Part shown: piece by piece, positions 45,947 to 56,114 of the stretch
How positions within the stretch are numbered: the stretch's first letter is position 1
Layout of the letters: the number at the start of each line of letters is the position of its first letter
DNA from: Acidobacteriota bacterium
GTDB taxonomy: Bacteria; Acidobacteriota; Terriglobia; Acidiferrales; UBA7541
DNA: 64,000 nucleotides
NCBI GenBank assembly: GCA_013289825.1
Contig: JABCZF010000002.1
Span: 62,001-126,000, forward strand
Direction of reading: 5' to 3'
Translations under genes and position numbers: made by a program
Notes under the pieces: generated by a model
What the model saw: only the letters and a program-made list of their open reading frames with translations
Databases searched by the model: none
Told to the model about the DNA's origin: nothing

Positions 45947-46978
45947 TTACTCGGGTGGCTTCTGCGGCGCCTCGAGTTCCCGGGCACGCGCGACTAGTTT
46001 TTTTAATTTGCCTTCGATGGAGGCATCGCCGATGTGTTCATCCTGGAGGACGCCGTCGGCGTCGATGGTGAAAGTGTGGGGAATGGCTTTTACGCCGAAT
46101 AAGTTCGCTATGGATCCGGCGGAGCCCGCGTCGCGGTAGTGGAGCCAGGTCATGCCGTTTTTGGAAATGAACTCTTTCCACTTTTGTTCGTCGGAGTCGA
46201 GGCTGACACTGAGCACGATCAGGGGCTGGCCCTGAAATTTTTTCGCGATTTCACGAATATGCGGCATGGCCGCTCGGCACGGCCCGCACCAGGTGGCCCA
46301 GAAGTCGAGCAAGACAACTTTCCCAGCCAGATCATCCATGGAGATGTGCTGCCCGTCGAGCGTGTCGATGGCAAACGGCGGGGCCATTCTGGCGCGCGCC
46401 AGTTCGGGTTCCGTGATGTAGCGGAGGGCGCGCTGGCGCTCTGGTTCGCCGACGGGTTTCAGTTGCACATATTTCTCAAACTGGGCTTTGGCGCCGGCGT
46501 CTTGCTTCAATTGTGCGAGGGCTTGGCCATCGGCGAGCAAAGCTTCCGGGAAATCTCGAAACGCCGCGAGAGACCTGGTGAATTCGTCATGGGCACGAGC
46601 CCAGAGCTCGTCCTTGTGCTTGTCGCGGCCCTCATTTAGCAGGACTATGCCGACTTCGAAATGCGCCAGCGCGACGCTCTCGTCGCCTTGCGCCTCGGCA
46701 ACCATTTCTTCGGCGGCGGCCAGTGCGGTCTTCCATTCGTGAAGTTCCAGGCCGTACTGGATCATTTTCTTTTGGCAGGCCAGGCAGCGGCCTTCGTCCT
46801 GTTTGTCGGCTTTCTTGAATTCATCGAGGGCCAAGTCTTGCCTGTGCTGGCGAACTTCCTCCAGGGCTTTTTTATAAGACTTCTGAGCTTTTTCACTTGC
46901 GGGGCCTGCTGGTGGGAGCTGCGCGAGCGATGGCGCGGCGGAAATAAAAAACAAAACCAGGAGCCGGGAATAGCGCAT
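45947..46978 (-). CDS. Exported TPR protein with C-terminal TlpA/ResA-like thioredoxin domain
   Basis: 343 residues from ATG 46976-46978 with a signal peptide (LLVLFFISAAPSLAQ). Residues 30-190 form TPR-like helices (SYKKALEEVRQHRQDLALDEF). Residues 198-335 form a thioredoxin-like domain with VVLLDFWATWCGPC, the active-site CGPC at 231-234, and the cis-Pro in FGVKAIPHTFTID. These proteins reduce disulfides or help c-type cytochrome and envelope protein assembly. A second CxxC pair (CLAC, 65-68) lies in the TPR part. The next gene (47294) is divergent. Specific target unknown. Confidence 0.87.
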   Translation of the reverse strand: MRYSRLLVLFFISAAPSLAQLPPAGPASEKAQKSYKKALEEVRQHRQDLALDEFKKADKQDEGRCLACQKKMIQYGLELHEWKTALAAAEEMVAEAQGDESVALAHFEVGIVLLNEGRDKHKDELWARAHDEFTRSLAAFRDFPEALLADGQALAQLKQDAGAKAQFEKYVQLKPVGEPERQRALRYITEPELARARMAPPFAIDTLDGQHISMDDLAGKVVLLDFWATWCGPCRAAMPHIREIAKKFQGQPLIVLSVSLDSDEQKWKEFISKNGMTWLHYRDAGSAGSIANLFGVKAIPHTFTIDADGVLQDEHIGDASIEGKLKKLVARARELEAPQKPPE

Positions 46979-47223
46979 GGCTACCCTCCTGCTGGTGAGA
47001 GTCTCGAACGCGAGGCTATCACGCTTGGGTGGAGTTTCGCGAGGAGCCAGATGAGCGCGAACAAAGACGCGAATTGGAGGTATCCTTACATGACATGCTG
47101 CGAGTTGCAGCGTCATAAGAGCAAGCGTGGCGGGCAGGTGCGGGAGTGTCCGGTCGTGGGACAGGAATTCCCATATTCGGCCAAGGAGGCCGCCTTCGGC
47201 CGCACACGAGGCTCCGTAACCCA

Positions 47224-47271
47224 TTGACAAAGCGAGGCTTTAGGCGAATTCTTTTGGGCAAGGGATTTGCG
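47224..47271 (+). promoter_or_regulatory. Candidate promoter(s) upstream of the export cluster
   Basis: A perfect TTGACA (47224-47229) with a 17-base spacer to AATTCT (47247-47252, three of six) makes a sigma-70 candidate, giving a start near 47259 and a leader that includes the ribosome site. Overlapping it, GGGCAAGGGATTTGCG (47256-47271) has GG and GC exactly 10 bases apart as in -24/-12 sigma-54 promoters, but misses two consensus bases and would start within about 12 bases of the ATG. The sigma-54 reading is attractive because an NtrC-type regulator ends this cluster. Confidence 0.4.
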
Positions 47272-47293
47272 CCTAGGAAAGGCGATAACTACT

Positions 47294-48547
47294 ATGGACA
47301 TCCAAAGACCATCAAACGCAAGAGCCAAGAAAATCCGCAGGATTGCCTACGGCACCATCGCCCTGATCTTGATCGGCGGCGTGACCTACGGGCTTTCCAA
47401 ACTGAAACCTGCCGCCCCGTATGTCGATCCGGGTACGGTGTGGTCCGACAGCGTGAAGCGCGGGCCCATGCTGCGCGAAGTGCGCGGGCTGGGGACGCTG
47501 GTTCCCGAAGACATTCGCTGGGTCGCGGCACAGACAGATGCGCACGTGGACAAATGGGTTTTGCGGCCGCCTGCCATTGTCAAGCCTGGTTCCATCATCA
47601 TGGAATTGAGTGATCCAACGGTGCAGAGAGATTCGGTCGACGCGGAATACCAGCTCAAGGGAGCGGAGGCGGACTACCAGAACATGAAAGTACAGGTCAA
47701 CAGCGACCTAATGAGCCAGAAGGCCACCGAAGCGTCCGTCCGAAGCGATTACGAGCAGGCGAAAATCAACCACGACGTGAAAGCAAAATTGGTAAAAGAG
47801 GGCTTGGAACCTGAAATGAACGAGAGGCTGACCAGAGTACAAGAAGAGCAGCTTAAGATCCGCGTGGAACTGGAGGGTGAGCGGACGAAAATCGCCACGG
47901 ATTCGGCGAACGCGAAACTCGCGGCGCAACAGGCCAAGGTCGAGCAAATGAAGGCGCTCTACGGGTTGAAGCTGAGCCAGGTGGAAGCGCTTCATGTCCG
48001 CGCGGGCATTGATGGCGTGCTGCAGCTTCTGCCCGTGGATGTCGGGCAGCACGTGACACCGGGAATGAACCTTGCGCGTGTGGCGGATCCGAAGAAGCTC
48101 AGAGCGGAAGTGAAGATTGCCGAGACGCAAGCGAAGGATGTGGTGCCTGGGCAAAAGGCCAGCATCGACACGCGCAATGGAATCGTGAGCGGACACGTTT
48201 CGCGAGTCGACCCCTCGGTGATAAACGGCACGGTGACCGTTGACGTGACGATTGATGATCCTCTGCCGCCAGGTGCGCGGCCGGATTTGAGCGTGGACGG
48301 CACGATCACACTCGAGAATCTGACGAATGTGCTGTTTGTTGGCAGGCCGGTGCACGGGCAGTCCGACAGCACCATTGGAATCTTCAAGCTCACCGAGGAC
48401 GGCTCTGAGGCCACGCGCGTAAACGTGAAGCTGGGGCGGAGTTCCGTCAACACCATCGAAATCATTGATGGGTTGAAAGTGGGCGACAAGGTGATTTTGT
48501 CCGACATGTCGGCCTGGGATAATTTCGATCGCGTCCGGCTGAAGTAG
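47294..48547 (+). CDS. Periplasmic adaptor (HlyD/MacA-type membrane fusion protein)
   Basis: 417 residues from ATG 47294. An N-terminal membrane anchor ([21 protein letters not shown], about 14-34) is followed by a barrel-sandwich half, a coiled-coil hairpin (about 115-225, rich in Glu/Lys/Gln with [20 protein letters not shown]), the second lipoyl half ([32 protein letters not shown]) and C-terminal beta domains. Adaptors of this type link an inner-membrane ABC permease to an outer-membrane channel. It opens a rightward cluster of permeases and ATPases with MacB-like features, so a MacA-like role is likely. No TolC-like gene is in the window. Confidence 0.9.
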   Translation: MDIQRPSNARAKKIRRIAYGTIALILIGGVTYGLSKLKPAAPYVDPGTVWSDSVKRGPMLREVRGLGTLVPEDIRWVAAQTDAHVDKWVLRPPAIVKPGSIIMELSDPTVQRDSVDAEYQLKGAEADYQNMKVQVNSDLMSQKATEASVRSDYEQAKINHDVKAKLVKEGLEPEMNERLTRVQEEQLKIRVELEGERTKIATDSANAKLAAQQAKVEQMKALYGLKLSQVEALHVRAGIDGVLQLLPVDVGQHVTPGMNLARVADPKKLRAEVKIAETQAKDVVPGQKASIDTRNGIVSGHVSRVDPSVINGTVTVDVTIDDPLPPGARPDLSVDGTITLENLTNVLFVGRPVHGQSDSTIGIFKLTEDGSEATRVNVKLGRSSVNTIEIIDGLKVGDKVILSDMSAWDNFDRVRLK

Positions 48548-48642
48548 CGCGCGTCCGCTACTGGCGGCCGGGCCCGAAGCAAGTTCTGGTTTCGGTTGCT
48601 CTCTTTCCATCGATGGGGTGGTGCGTTTCTTGCGGAGGCCCG

Positions 48643-51162
48643 GTGCAGACTCTCTGGCAAGACATTCGCTTCGGGTTGCGAATGCTCGGGAAAAGTCCTG
48701 GCTCGACCGCACTAGCTGTTGCCACGCTGGCCCTCGGCATCGGCGCTAATACCGCGATATTTAGTCTTGTGAATGCCGTGATGCTCGCGACCATTCCGGT
48801 TCGAAATCCTCAACAACTAGCGGTACTGCGCTGGTCGGCGCAGGCGCATCCTCAAAATTCGGGCTCGAGCAGCTACGGTGACTGCCAGTGGACGAAGTGG
48901 ACCGAAAAGGTCTCCGGCAGTTGCTCCTTCTCCTATCCGATGTTCAAGGAAATCCGCCAGCATGCGGGAGTATTCTCGAGCGTTGGGGCCTTTGCCGGAC
49001 CTGCGCAACTCGACCTGACTGGAAACGGAACGGCGAGCATAGCGCGCGGAGAAATTGTCTCGGGCGATTATTTTCAGACCCTCGGAGTTCAGGCGGCCGC
49101 GGGACGAAGCATCGAACCGAGCGACGAGCGGCCCGGCGCAGAAGCCGTGGCGGTCCTCAGCTATGCGTACTGGCAAGGCGCCTTTGGCGGCGCCCCCAGC
49201 GCAATCGGAAAGTCCATAAAGCTCAACGGCGTGCCATTCACGATCGTTGGAGTAGCCGACGCGGCCTTCACCCGGCTTACGCCGGGACACACGCAAGATA
49301 TGTGGTTGCCGCTTTCGCAGGTAGTCCCCCTGCGGCTTCATTGGGGCGGAGGACCGGACAAGGATAGCACTTGGTGGTTAACGGTCGTAGGACGGCTCGA
49401 GCCGGGAATAGCTCTGGGGCAAGCTGAGTCCCGTGTGAGTCTGCTGTTCCGCAATGAAATTATTCAGGAAAAGCGGCTCAAGGCGGAAGACCACCCGCAA
49501 GTTACGCTTACGCTAGCGCAGAAGGGGCTTTCCGGGATCCGTGGCGACCTCGAGCAACCACTCTGTATTTTGATGGCCGCGGTCGGCTTGGTGCTGTTGA
49601 TTTCCTGCGCGAATGTCGCGGGGCTCCTGCTCTCGCGCGCGGCGGCAAGACAAAAAGAGATCGCCGTGCGGCTGGCTCTCGGAGCAGGCCGGGGACGCGT
49701 GGTCCGACAGCTTTTGACGGAGAGCGTGCTGCTCTCCTTTGCCGGGGCAGGACTCGGGGTGCTGCTGGCGTACTGGGGCGCGAGTGCCTTGGCGGCATTT
49801 GCCTCCGCGAACCGCTATTCCAATTTTCAGATCAGCGCCGCGCCGGACGCGAGGGTACTGGTGTTCACGGTGGCCGCGGCCGCGCTAACAGGGATCCTGT
49901 TCGGACTTGCGCCGGCGTTTCGCGGGACGCGCGTCAACCTGGCGCCGACTCTCAAAGAGAATTCCGGAAGCATGTCGGGAACAAGTTTTGGCGGAGAGCG
50001 TCGATTTGGACTGGGCAGCGGGCTTGTCGTTGGGCAGGTGGCGCTCTCTCTCATTGTCCTGGCCGGCGCGGGGCTGGTGGTTCGTTCGCTCGGGAATTTG
50101 AAAGCGATTGATCCGGGGTTCGACACGCGAAACGTGCTGCAGTTCGCAGTCAACCCAACGCTCACTGGCTATTACAAGAGCGATCAAGTTGCGCCGCTCT
50201 ATCGTGAACTGCAGAGCAGGCTTAGCGGTCTGCCCGGAGTCATTTCTGTAAGTTATTCGTCGGATACGCTGCTCGACGGAGGTTTGTGGACCGAGGACGT
50301 CAAGATCGAAGGGCGCACCGATAAGTCCACGGTCGAAACGCAAGTGCTGGGGGTGGGACCGGAATTTTTCTCGACGATGAAAATTCCGGTGATGACCGGC
50401 CGGATGTTGAATAGCGAGGATGCAGAGTCGAAGCGAGATGTCGCGGTCGTGAACCGGGCGTTTATCAAGAAGTTCCTGGAGAATCGCGAGCCGCTGGGAT
50501 TGCATTTTGGCGGCGAGGATCCCCAGAATCCCCAGTACGAAATTGTTGGAGTAGTGGGAGACACAAAGTATGCCGGCTTGCGCGACGAGCTGGCACCGAC
50601 TGCCTACATCCCTCTTAAAGATGGCGACGCCCACTTCGCATTGAGGACGGCGATAAATACACAGGCCCTGCTTCCTGCGGCGCGCAAGGTCGTGAGCGAT
50701 CTTGACAATAATCTGCCGCTTTTCGACGTCCGGACGCAAACGGAAAGAATAGAGCGGCTGCTCTTTAACGAGCGGCTGCTGGCGCGCCTGGCGAGCCTGT
50801 TTGGACTGCTGGCGCTTGTGCTTGCCTCTATCGGACTGTACGGCTTGTTGTCTTATGAGGTAGCGCGGCGCACGCGAGAGATTGGAATCCGTGCAGCGCT
50901 TGGCGCGCAAAACCGCGACGTCCTGCGGCTGGTGGGAAGACAAGGACTGGTGCTGATGGCCCTCGGGATAGGCTTCGGAATTGTTGCTGCCATGGGCGTG
51001 ACGCGTTCGCTCGGGAGTTTGCTCTATGGAGTGCAGCCGAGCGATCCGATTACATTTTTCGGAGTCTCGGCACTGCTGACCATCGTCGGGCTGGCGGCGT
51101 GCTATATCCCGGCGCGGCGCGCGACGCGCGTCGATCCGATGGTGGCACTGCGGTATGAGTAG
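48643..51162 (+). CDS. ADOP-type MacB/FtsX permease 1
   Basis: 839 residues from GTG 48643 (GGAGG 4 bases upstream); this gives the family start [16 protein letters not shown]. Two MacB/FtsX units in tandem are seen, each with one leading transmembrane helix, a periplasmic domain and three closing helices. Unit 1 spans [19 protein letters not shown] to [10 protein letters not shown]. Unit 2 begins [23 protein letters not shown] and ends [15 protein letters not shown]. Unit 2's closing helices include [29 protein letters not shown], the FtsX coupling motif. This is the duplicated permease form found in Acidobacteriota and named ADOP. It follows the adaptor by 95 bases. The likely role is export of envelope compounds or toxic peptides. 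Confidence 0.9.
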   Translation: MQTLWQDIRFGLRMLGKSPGSTALAVATLALGIGANTAIFSLVNAVMLATIPVRNPQQLAVLRWSAQAHPQNSGSSSYGDCQWTKWTEKVSGSCSFSYPMFKEIRQHAGVFSSVGAFAGPAQLDLTGNGTASIARGEIVSGDYFQTLGVQAAAGRSIEPSDERPGAEAVAVLSYAYWQGAFGGAPSAIGKSIKLNGVPFTIVGVADAAFTRLTPGHTQDMWLPLSQVVPLRLHWGGGPDKDSTWWLTVVGRLEPGIALGQAESRVSLLFRNEIIQEKRLKAEDHPQVTLTLAQKGLSGIRGDLEQPLCILMAAVGLVLLISCANVAGLLLSRAAARQKEIAVRLALGAGRGRVVRQLLTESVLLSFAGAGLGVLLAYWGASALAAFASANRYSNFQISAAPDARVLVFTVAAAALTGILFGLAPAFRGTRVNLAPTLKENSGSMSGTSFGGERRFGLGSGLVVGQVALSLIVLAGAGLVVRSLGNLKAIDPGFDTRNVLQFAVNPTLTGYYKSDQVAPLYRELQSRLSGLPGVISVSYSSDTLLDGGLWTEDVKIEGRTDKSTVETQVLGVGPEFFSTMKIPVMTGRMLNSEDAESKRDVAVVNRAFIKKFLENREPLGLHFGGEDPQNPQYEIVGVVGDTKYAGLRDELAPTAYIPLKDGDAHFALRTAINTQALLPAARKVVSDLDNNLPLFDVRTQTERIERLLFNERLLARLASLFGLLALVLASIGLYGLLSYEVARRTREIGIRAALGAQNRDVLRLVGRQGLVLMALGIGFGIVAAMGVTRSLGSLLYGVQPSDPITFFGVSALLTIVGLAACYIPARRATRVDPMVALRYE

Positions 51163-51171
51163 GAGGAGCTG

Positions 51172-53619
51172 ATGGGAATCCTATGGCAGGACATTCGCTA
51201 CGGGTTGCGGATGCTCGGGAGGAATCCCGGGTTCACAGCCGTGGCCGTGCTGGCGATTGCGCTGGGCGTCGGCGTAAATGCGGGAATTTTCTCCGTGCTC
51301 AACGGCGTGGCGCTGCGGATGCTGCCGGTGCCTTGCGCCGGTCAAGTCGTCAGCGTGGATCAGATTTTCCATGGAAGAAGCGCGCGAGGTGTACACGGTG
51401 AGGCGACGCTCTTTTCTTATTCCGAATACCAAGACTATCGCGCGAGTAACCATGTTTTTTCCGGATTGTTGGCCTACGAGCCCTTCCTGAACGCGACGCT
51501 CGCGGGTGGACGGGCGCGGCAGCTCTATGGACAGCTCACGTCGTGCAACTATTTTGATGTGTTGAGCGAACGGCCCGCCCTTGGCCGCGGCTTTGTGGAG
51601 GCGGATTGCGCGGCGCCAGATGCGGGAACCGTGGTGGTGCTAAGCGATGAATTGTGGCAGAGCGCGTTTGGAGCCGATCCCTCGCTTGTCGGCAAACGAG
51701 TGGTTCTAAATCGCACGGCGTTTACGGTAATCGGCATTGCCCCGCGGGGATTCGGGGGTACCGAGCCGGTCCCCAGTGCGTTCTGGGCACCCATCACGAT
51801 GCAGCCAGCGATGGAACCCGACCGCGATTTTCTCGGGGATGCCAACGTGAGCTGGCTGTCGCTGCTTGGACGGGTGCGGCCGGGCCTTTCGATCGGGCAA
51901 GTGCGCGCAGACCTTATGGTCATCGCCAGCCGAATTGATGCCCAACATCCAGGCCGCCAAACATCCTTGTCGATTAGAACGGCAACATTTCTTGGCAGGC
52001 CGGAAGAACATAATTTGGTGATGGGGGCTGCGGCCGTCATTCTGATTGGCTTTGGACTGGTGCTGCTGATCGCTTGCGCCAACGTAGCGAACTTGATGTT
52101 AGCGCGAGCCAGCGCGCGTCAAAAAGAGATTTGCGTGAGACTGTCGGTGGGGGCGAGCCGCCCGAGATTGATCCGACAATTGCTGACAGAAAGCGTGATG
52201 CTGGCTCTAATGGGCGGCGCGCTTGGATCAGTTCTCGCCTTTTGGTTCTTTGAAGCAGTCTCGCGCTTTGTAGTTGCGCATTTGCCGCATGGTTTCCCTC
52301 CGGTGGCCTTGAATCTGACACCCGATGTTCGCGTGCTGGGATATGCGTTGCTGCTCACACTGCTCACCGGCATAGCTTTTGGCCTGGCGCCTGCGCTCGA
52401 GGCCGCACGGACTGATTTGAACACGGCATTGAAAGCCGGAGTCGGCGGACTCGGCGGGCGCGCGGGCGGCGGGATTTTGCGGCATTCCTTGGTCGCCGCG
52501 CAAGTGGCCGTTTGCATGATTTTGCTGATCGCGGCAGGTCTATTGCTGCGTGGACTTTACTTTGCCCAAACGGTTGATCCGGGATTTGCCATGAACGGAA
52601 TCGCAGTGGTGTCCTTAGACCTTCGGACGCAAGGATACAAGGAAGAACCTGCGGCCCAGTTTGAGCGCCGATTGAAGGAAAAAGTGGCGGCTTTGCCTGG
52701 CGTGGACGTGGTGGTAGAAGCCGCCGAGACGCCGCTCAGCGATGATCATAATTTCACGGGTTTCTCCGTTCCCGGCAAGCCCGATGAGTATGAAGTTGAA
52801 AACGACGCGATCTCGGATGGATATTTTTCCATGCTGGGAATTCCCATCGTGCGTGGCCGGGACTTTACGGCGGAAGAGGTGCGGTCGGGCGCGAAGGTGG
52901 CCATCGTAACGGAAGCCACGGCGCGAAAATTCTGGCCGGGAGAAGACCCCATCGGAAAGACTTTGCGCCAAGGCCGCGATACCGATCTTGAAATCGTAGG
53001 CATAGCCCGAGATGCGCAAGTGTCGCACCTCGGTGAGAAGGAGAAGCTTTATGTCTATTTGCCCGCGGGACCCAAGGAGCAATCGGAGCTCCATCTGATG
53101 ATTCATGGTGGCGGCGGGTTGGCGGCACTCGCTACGGGCATCCGCCATGCGGCCAGTGAAATAGACCCGGACGTTCTAGTGGATGTCACCAGGCTCGAAG
53201 ACAATCTGGAAGTTTGGCGGACGCCGGCGCGGATTGTGGCATCACTTGCAGGGTCACTCGGCGCGTTGGCGCTGCTGCTGGCTGGCGTGGGGGTATATGG
53301 TGTGGTGTCCTACGCGGTGAGCCGACGAACTCGCGAGATCGGCATACGTATGACGCTGGGAGCGGACGGGCGAGACGTCATGGCCATGGTTTTGCGCCAA
53401 AGCATGCGTCCCGTGGTGATCGGCGGCGCCATTGGGATGGTGGGCTGTGCAGGAGTTTCCTGGGTTCTCTCGAGCATGCTCTTCGGAATCAGCGCGCGTG
53501 ATCCGATTGCATTTATGTTCGTTCCGGCGTTCTTGCTGGGAGTCGCGCTGTTGGCCAGCTATGTCCCAGCGCGGCGGGCGACGAAAGTAAATCCGGTTGT
53601 GGCACTGCGATACGAATAG
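51172..53619 (+). CDS. ADOP-type MacB/FtsX permease 2
   Basis: 815 residues with the same two-unit architecture. The start is MGILWQDIRYGLRMLGRNPGF, 9 bases after permease 1, with GGAGG in the gap. Unit 1 ends near LLTGIAFGLAPALEAART; unit 2 begins LVAAQVAVCMILLIAAGLLLRGL and ends RRATKVNPVVALRYE. The periplasmic domain of unit 1 carries DVLSERPALGRGFVEADC and APRGFGGTEPVPSAFWAPI, a pattern repeated in the other four copies. The copy is clearly diverged from permease 1, so substrate differences or heteromeric pairing are possible. Intact, no frameshift. Confidence 0.9.
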   Translation: MGILWQDIRYGLRMLGRNPGFTAVAVLAIALGVGVNAGIFSVLNGVALRMLPVPCAGQVVSVDQIFHGRSARGVHGEATLFSYSEYQDYRASNHVFSGLLAYEPFLNATLAGGRARQLYGQLTSCNYFDVLSERPALGRGFVEADCAAPDAGTVVVLSDELWQSAFGADPSLVGKRVVLNRTAFTVIGIAPRGFGGTEPVPSAFWAPITMQPAMEPDRDFLGDANVSWLSLLGRVRPGLSIGQVRADLMVIASRIDAQHPGRQTSLSIRTATFLGRPEEHNLVMGAAAVILIGFGLVLLIACANVANLMLARASARQKEICVRLSVGASRPRLIRQLLTESVMLALMGGALGSVLAFWFFEAVSRFVVAHLPHGFPPVALNLTPDVRVLGYALLLTLLTGIAFGLAPALEAARTDLNTALKAGVGGLGGRAGGGILRHSLVAAQVAVCMILLIAAGLLLRGLYFAQTVDPGFAMNGIAVVSLDLRTQGYKEEPAAQFERRLKEKVAALPGVDVVVEAAETPLSDDHNFTGFSVPGKPDEYEVENDAISDGYFSMLGIPIVRGRDFTAEEVRSGAKVAIVTEATARKFWPGEDPIGKTLRQGRDTDLEIVGIARDAQVSHLGEKEKLYVYLPAGPKEQSELHLMIHGGGGLAALATGIRHAASEIDPDVLVDVTRLEDNLEVWRTPARIVASLAGSLGALALLLAGVGVYGVVSYAVSRRTREIGIRMTLGADGRDVMAMVLRQSMRPVVIGGAIGMVGCAGVSWVLSSMLFGISARDPIAFMFVPAFLLGVALLASYVPARRATKVNPVVALRYE

Positions 53620-53663
53620 CTCGAGAAGTTTGCTGCGATGCGATAGCACGCGGGACGAGAGTG

Positions 53664-56078
53664 ATGTCTTCACTGTGGCAGGACGTCCGCTACGGGTTGC
53701 GAATGCTGGCGAACAAGCCAACGTTTACGCTGGTTGCCGTACTGACGCTCGCGCTGGGAATTGGCGCAACCTCGGCGGTTTTCAGCGTGGTTGATCGGAT
53801 TCTGTTCCGCAGCCTTCCCTACCCTCACGATGAACAGCTGGTGGCCTTTGGTTTGTTTGCGCCGATTGAGCCGCGGGAGTTCATGCTGGCGAAAGACTAC
53901 GTCGAATGGCGCTCCGAGCAGACGCCGTTCGAGTCCATGACCACGTTCCTGCCGGGCGGCGCGGATTGCGATTTGACCGAGCAGAATCCTGTGAGGCTCG
54001 ACTGCGCCTTGGTGGAATCGACGTTCCTTCCGACGTTCGGAATTCAGCCAATTCTGGGGCGGAATTTCACGAAGGAAGAAGACCGGCCGCACGCGGCGCG
54101 CGTTGCGCTAATTACCTACGGCTTATGGCGCTCGCGCTTTGCAGGCAACGCCGGGGTCGTAGGCCAATCCATTTCGGTGGATGGCCAACCGACGCTCGTC
54201 GTGGGGGTGCTTCCCGCTGATTTTGAAATGCCCACGCTTGGCAAGACGGACCTGGTGATACCGCAGGCGCTCGACGAGGCGGCGCTAGAAGGAAACGGCC
54301 CGGAGCCTGTTTTACGGGCGTTTGCGAGGTTGAAACCTGGGGTTAGCATCGCGCAGTCTTTTGCTGCCCTCGAGCCGTTGTACGAGAAATCACTCGAAAA
54401 TGTGCCGCCGCAATTCCGGAAAGAAGTGCGATTGAGCGTGCGGTCGCTGCGAGAGCGCCAAGTCGCTGATTCCAAGGCGGCTTCCTGGATATTGCTCGGT
54501 TCTGTGTTGGCGGTGCTGCTGGTGGCGTGTATGAACGTGGCCAACCTGCTGCTCGCTCGGACCACTGGCCGGCAGCGAGAGCTAGCGGTTCGCGCGGCGC
54601 TTGGGGCAAGTCCAGCCAGGCTGATTCGCCAAAATCTGACTGAAAGCCTGCTTCTGGGAACAATTGGGGGAACCATCGGATGCTGGGTTGCGTATTCCCT
54701 GTTACAACTGTTTGAATCCATTGCTCCGGAAGGGATTCCACGCTTGCAACAGGCCGGGCTCGATACGAGGGTGCTGTTGTTTACTCTGGGAGTCTCGCTG
54801 GTATCGGGAATCTTGTTTGGACTGGCACCCGCCATGCGAAAGCCTGCCGTGGAGCTTCTGACCAGGCAAGAAGCGAGCCAGACATCTCGCGGGCTGCTAC
54901 GTCAAATACTTGTCGCGTCGCAGATTGCCGTGTCGGTGATTCTGTTGACGGGTGCCGGATTGCTGCTCCATAGCCTATTAAAATTGCAAAACGTCCCGCT
55001 GGGGATGGACGCCGAGAACGTGGTGACCGCGCAAATCCCCCTGGCGGAGTACCGGTACCCGGACGCGAAGCACCAATTAGCCTTCTTTGATGAATTGGAG
55101 AGGCGCTTGAAGCACATGTCTGGGATCACGGCCATGGGGATCAGCGACACGCTTCCTCCTTCGGGAGGGACGCAAGCAACCATCTATTCGCGGATCGAAG
55201 TTGCCGGGAGGCCGCCATCGGCGGAAGGCACGGGAGGCATGGTCGGCTGGCGCTCGGTGACGCCCGGATACTTCATGGCACTAGGTGTGCGGATTATCCA
55301 GGGGCGGGGATTCCAGAATGCGGACCGCGGGCAAAACCAAAATCCGATCATTTTGAGCGAAACGTTTCGAAAGAAGCTGTTTCCAAATGAAGAGCCGCTT
55401 GGGAAGAGCTTGCGGATTGGGCCAGAAGCGCCGTGGCGGGAGGTTGTTGGGATTGCGGCGGATGTGAGAAACAATGGGCTGGCTCGACCGTCTGATCCTG
55501 AGTACTACATTCCATGGAAGTTCGATACGGAAGGGTATTTTCGAGTGGCTCAGGTAACCTTGCGGACGCCTATGAATCCGGAAACCGTGGCCAAGTGGCT
55601 ACGCCAGGAAACGGCTAGCTTGGACCCGAGTGTTCCCGTCACGATCGAAACGATGACTCAACGAGTTCGGAAACTATCAGACCGACCAAGATTTAATGCC
55701 GTTTTGCTAACACTATTCGCCGGGATGGGTGTGGTGCTGGCGGCGATTGGCTTGTACGGGGTGGTGGGCTTCCTGGTCTCCGAGCGGACGCGGGAAATTG
55801 GCGTGCGCATGGCGCTGGGAGCTTCGCCGCGAGCGATCTTGAGGATGATCATGGGGAACGTGGCGCGGTGGACGATGGCCGGCGCGCTACTCGGGCTGGT
55901 GGGAAGCTGGTACGCTGTGAAGCTGCTCGAGTCGCTGCTGTTCGAGGTGTCTGTGCGGGATCCCTGGCCGGTGCTTGCGGCGCTGGCACTTTTGCTAGTT
56001 GCGGCTTTCTTGGCTGCGTGGGTGCCTGCGCGGCGGGCCATGCGAGTCGATCCGATTGAGGCGTTGCGTTATGAATAG
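53664..56078 (+). CDS. ADOP-type MacB/FtsX permease 3
   Basis: 804 residues from ATG 53664 (a GTG immediately before it could also serve). The start MSSLWQDVRYGLRMLANKPTF is family-typical. Unit 1 contains VADSKAASWILLGSVLAVLLVACMNVANLLLARTTGRQRELAVRA-type coupling sequence; unit 2 begins LVASQIAVSVILLTGAGLLLHSL and ends RRAMRVDPIEALRYE. Compared with copies 1 and 2, the first helix region reads GIGATSAVFSVVDRILFRSLPYP, which is the more widespread version. It lies 44 bases after permease 2. Intact. Confidence 0.9.
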   Translation: MSSLWQDVRYGLRMLANKPTFTLVAVLTLALGIGATSAVFSVVDRILFRSLPYPHDEQLVAFGLFAPIEPREFMLAKDYVEWRSEQTPFESMTTFLPGGADCDLTEQNPVRLDCALVESTFLPTFGIQPILGRNFTKEEDRPHAARVALITYGLWRSRFAGNAGVVGQSISVDGQPTLVVGVLPADFEMPTLGKTDLVIPQALDEAALEGNGPEPVLRAFARLKPGVSIAQSFAALEPLYEKSLENVPPQFRKEVRLSVRSLRERQVADSKAASWILLGSVLAVLLVACMNVANLLLARTTGRQRELAVRAALGASPARLIRQNLTESLLLGTIGGTIGCWVAYSLLQLFESIAPEGIPRLQQAGLDTRVLLFTLGVSLVSGILFGLAPAMRKPAVELLTRQEASQTSRGLLRQILVASQIAVSVILLTGAGLLLHSLLKLQNVPLGMDAENVVTAQIPLAEYRYPDAKHQLAFFDELERRLKHMSGITAMGISDTLPPSGGTQATIYSRIEVAGRPPSAEGTGGMVGWRSVTPGYFMALGVRIIQGRGFQNADRGQNQNPIILSETFRKKLFPNEEPLGKSLRIGPEAPWREVVGIAADVRNNGLARPSDPEYYIPWKFDTEGYFRVAQVTLRTPMNPETVAKWLRQETASLDPSVPVTIETMTQRVRKLSDRPRFNAVLLTLFAGMGVVLAAIGLYGVVGFLVSERTREIGVRMALGASPRAILRMIMGNVARWTMAGALLGLVGSWYAVKLLESLLFEVSVRDPWPVLAALALLLVAAFLAAWVPARRAMRVDPIEALRYE

Positions 56079-56114
56079 GTTTCATGTGGTGCGAGAGATT
56101 GCGGGGAACGGGTA

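Noticed and set aside
49885..50943. 352-residue open frame on the minus strand
   Set aside because: Antisense to ADOP permease 1 and without motifs.
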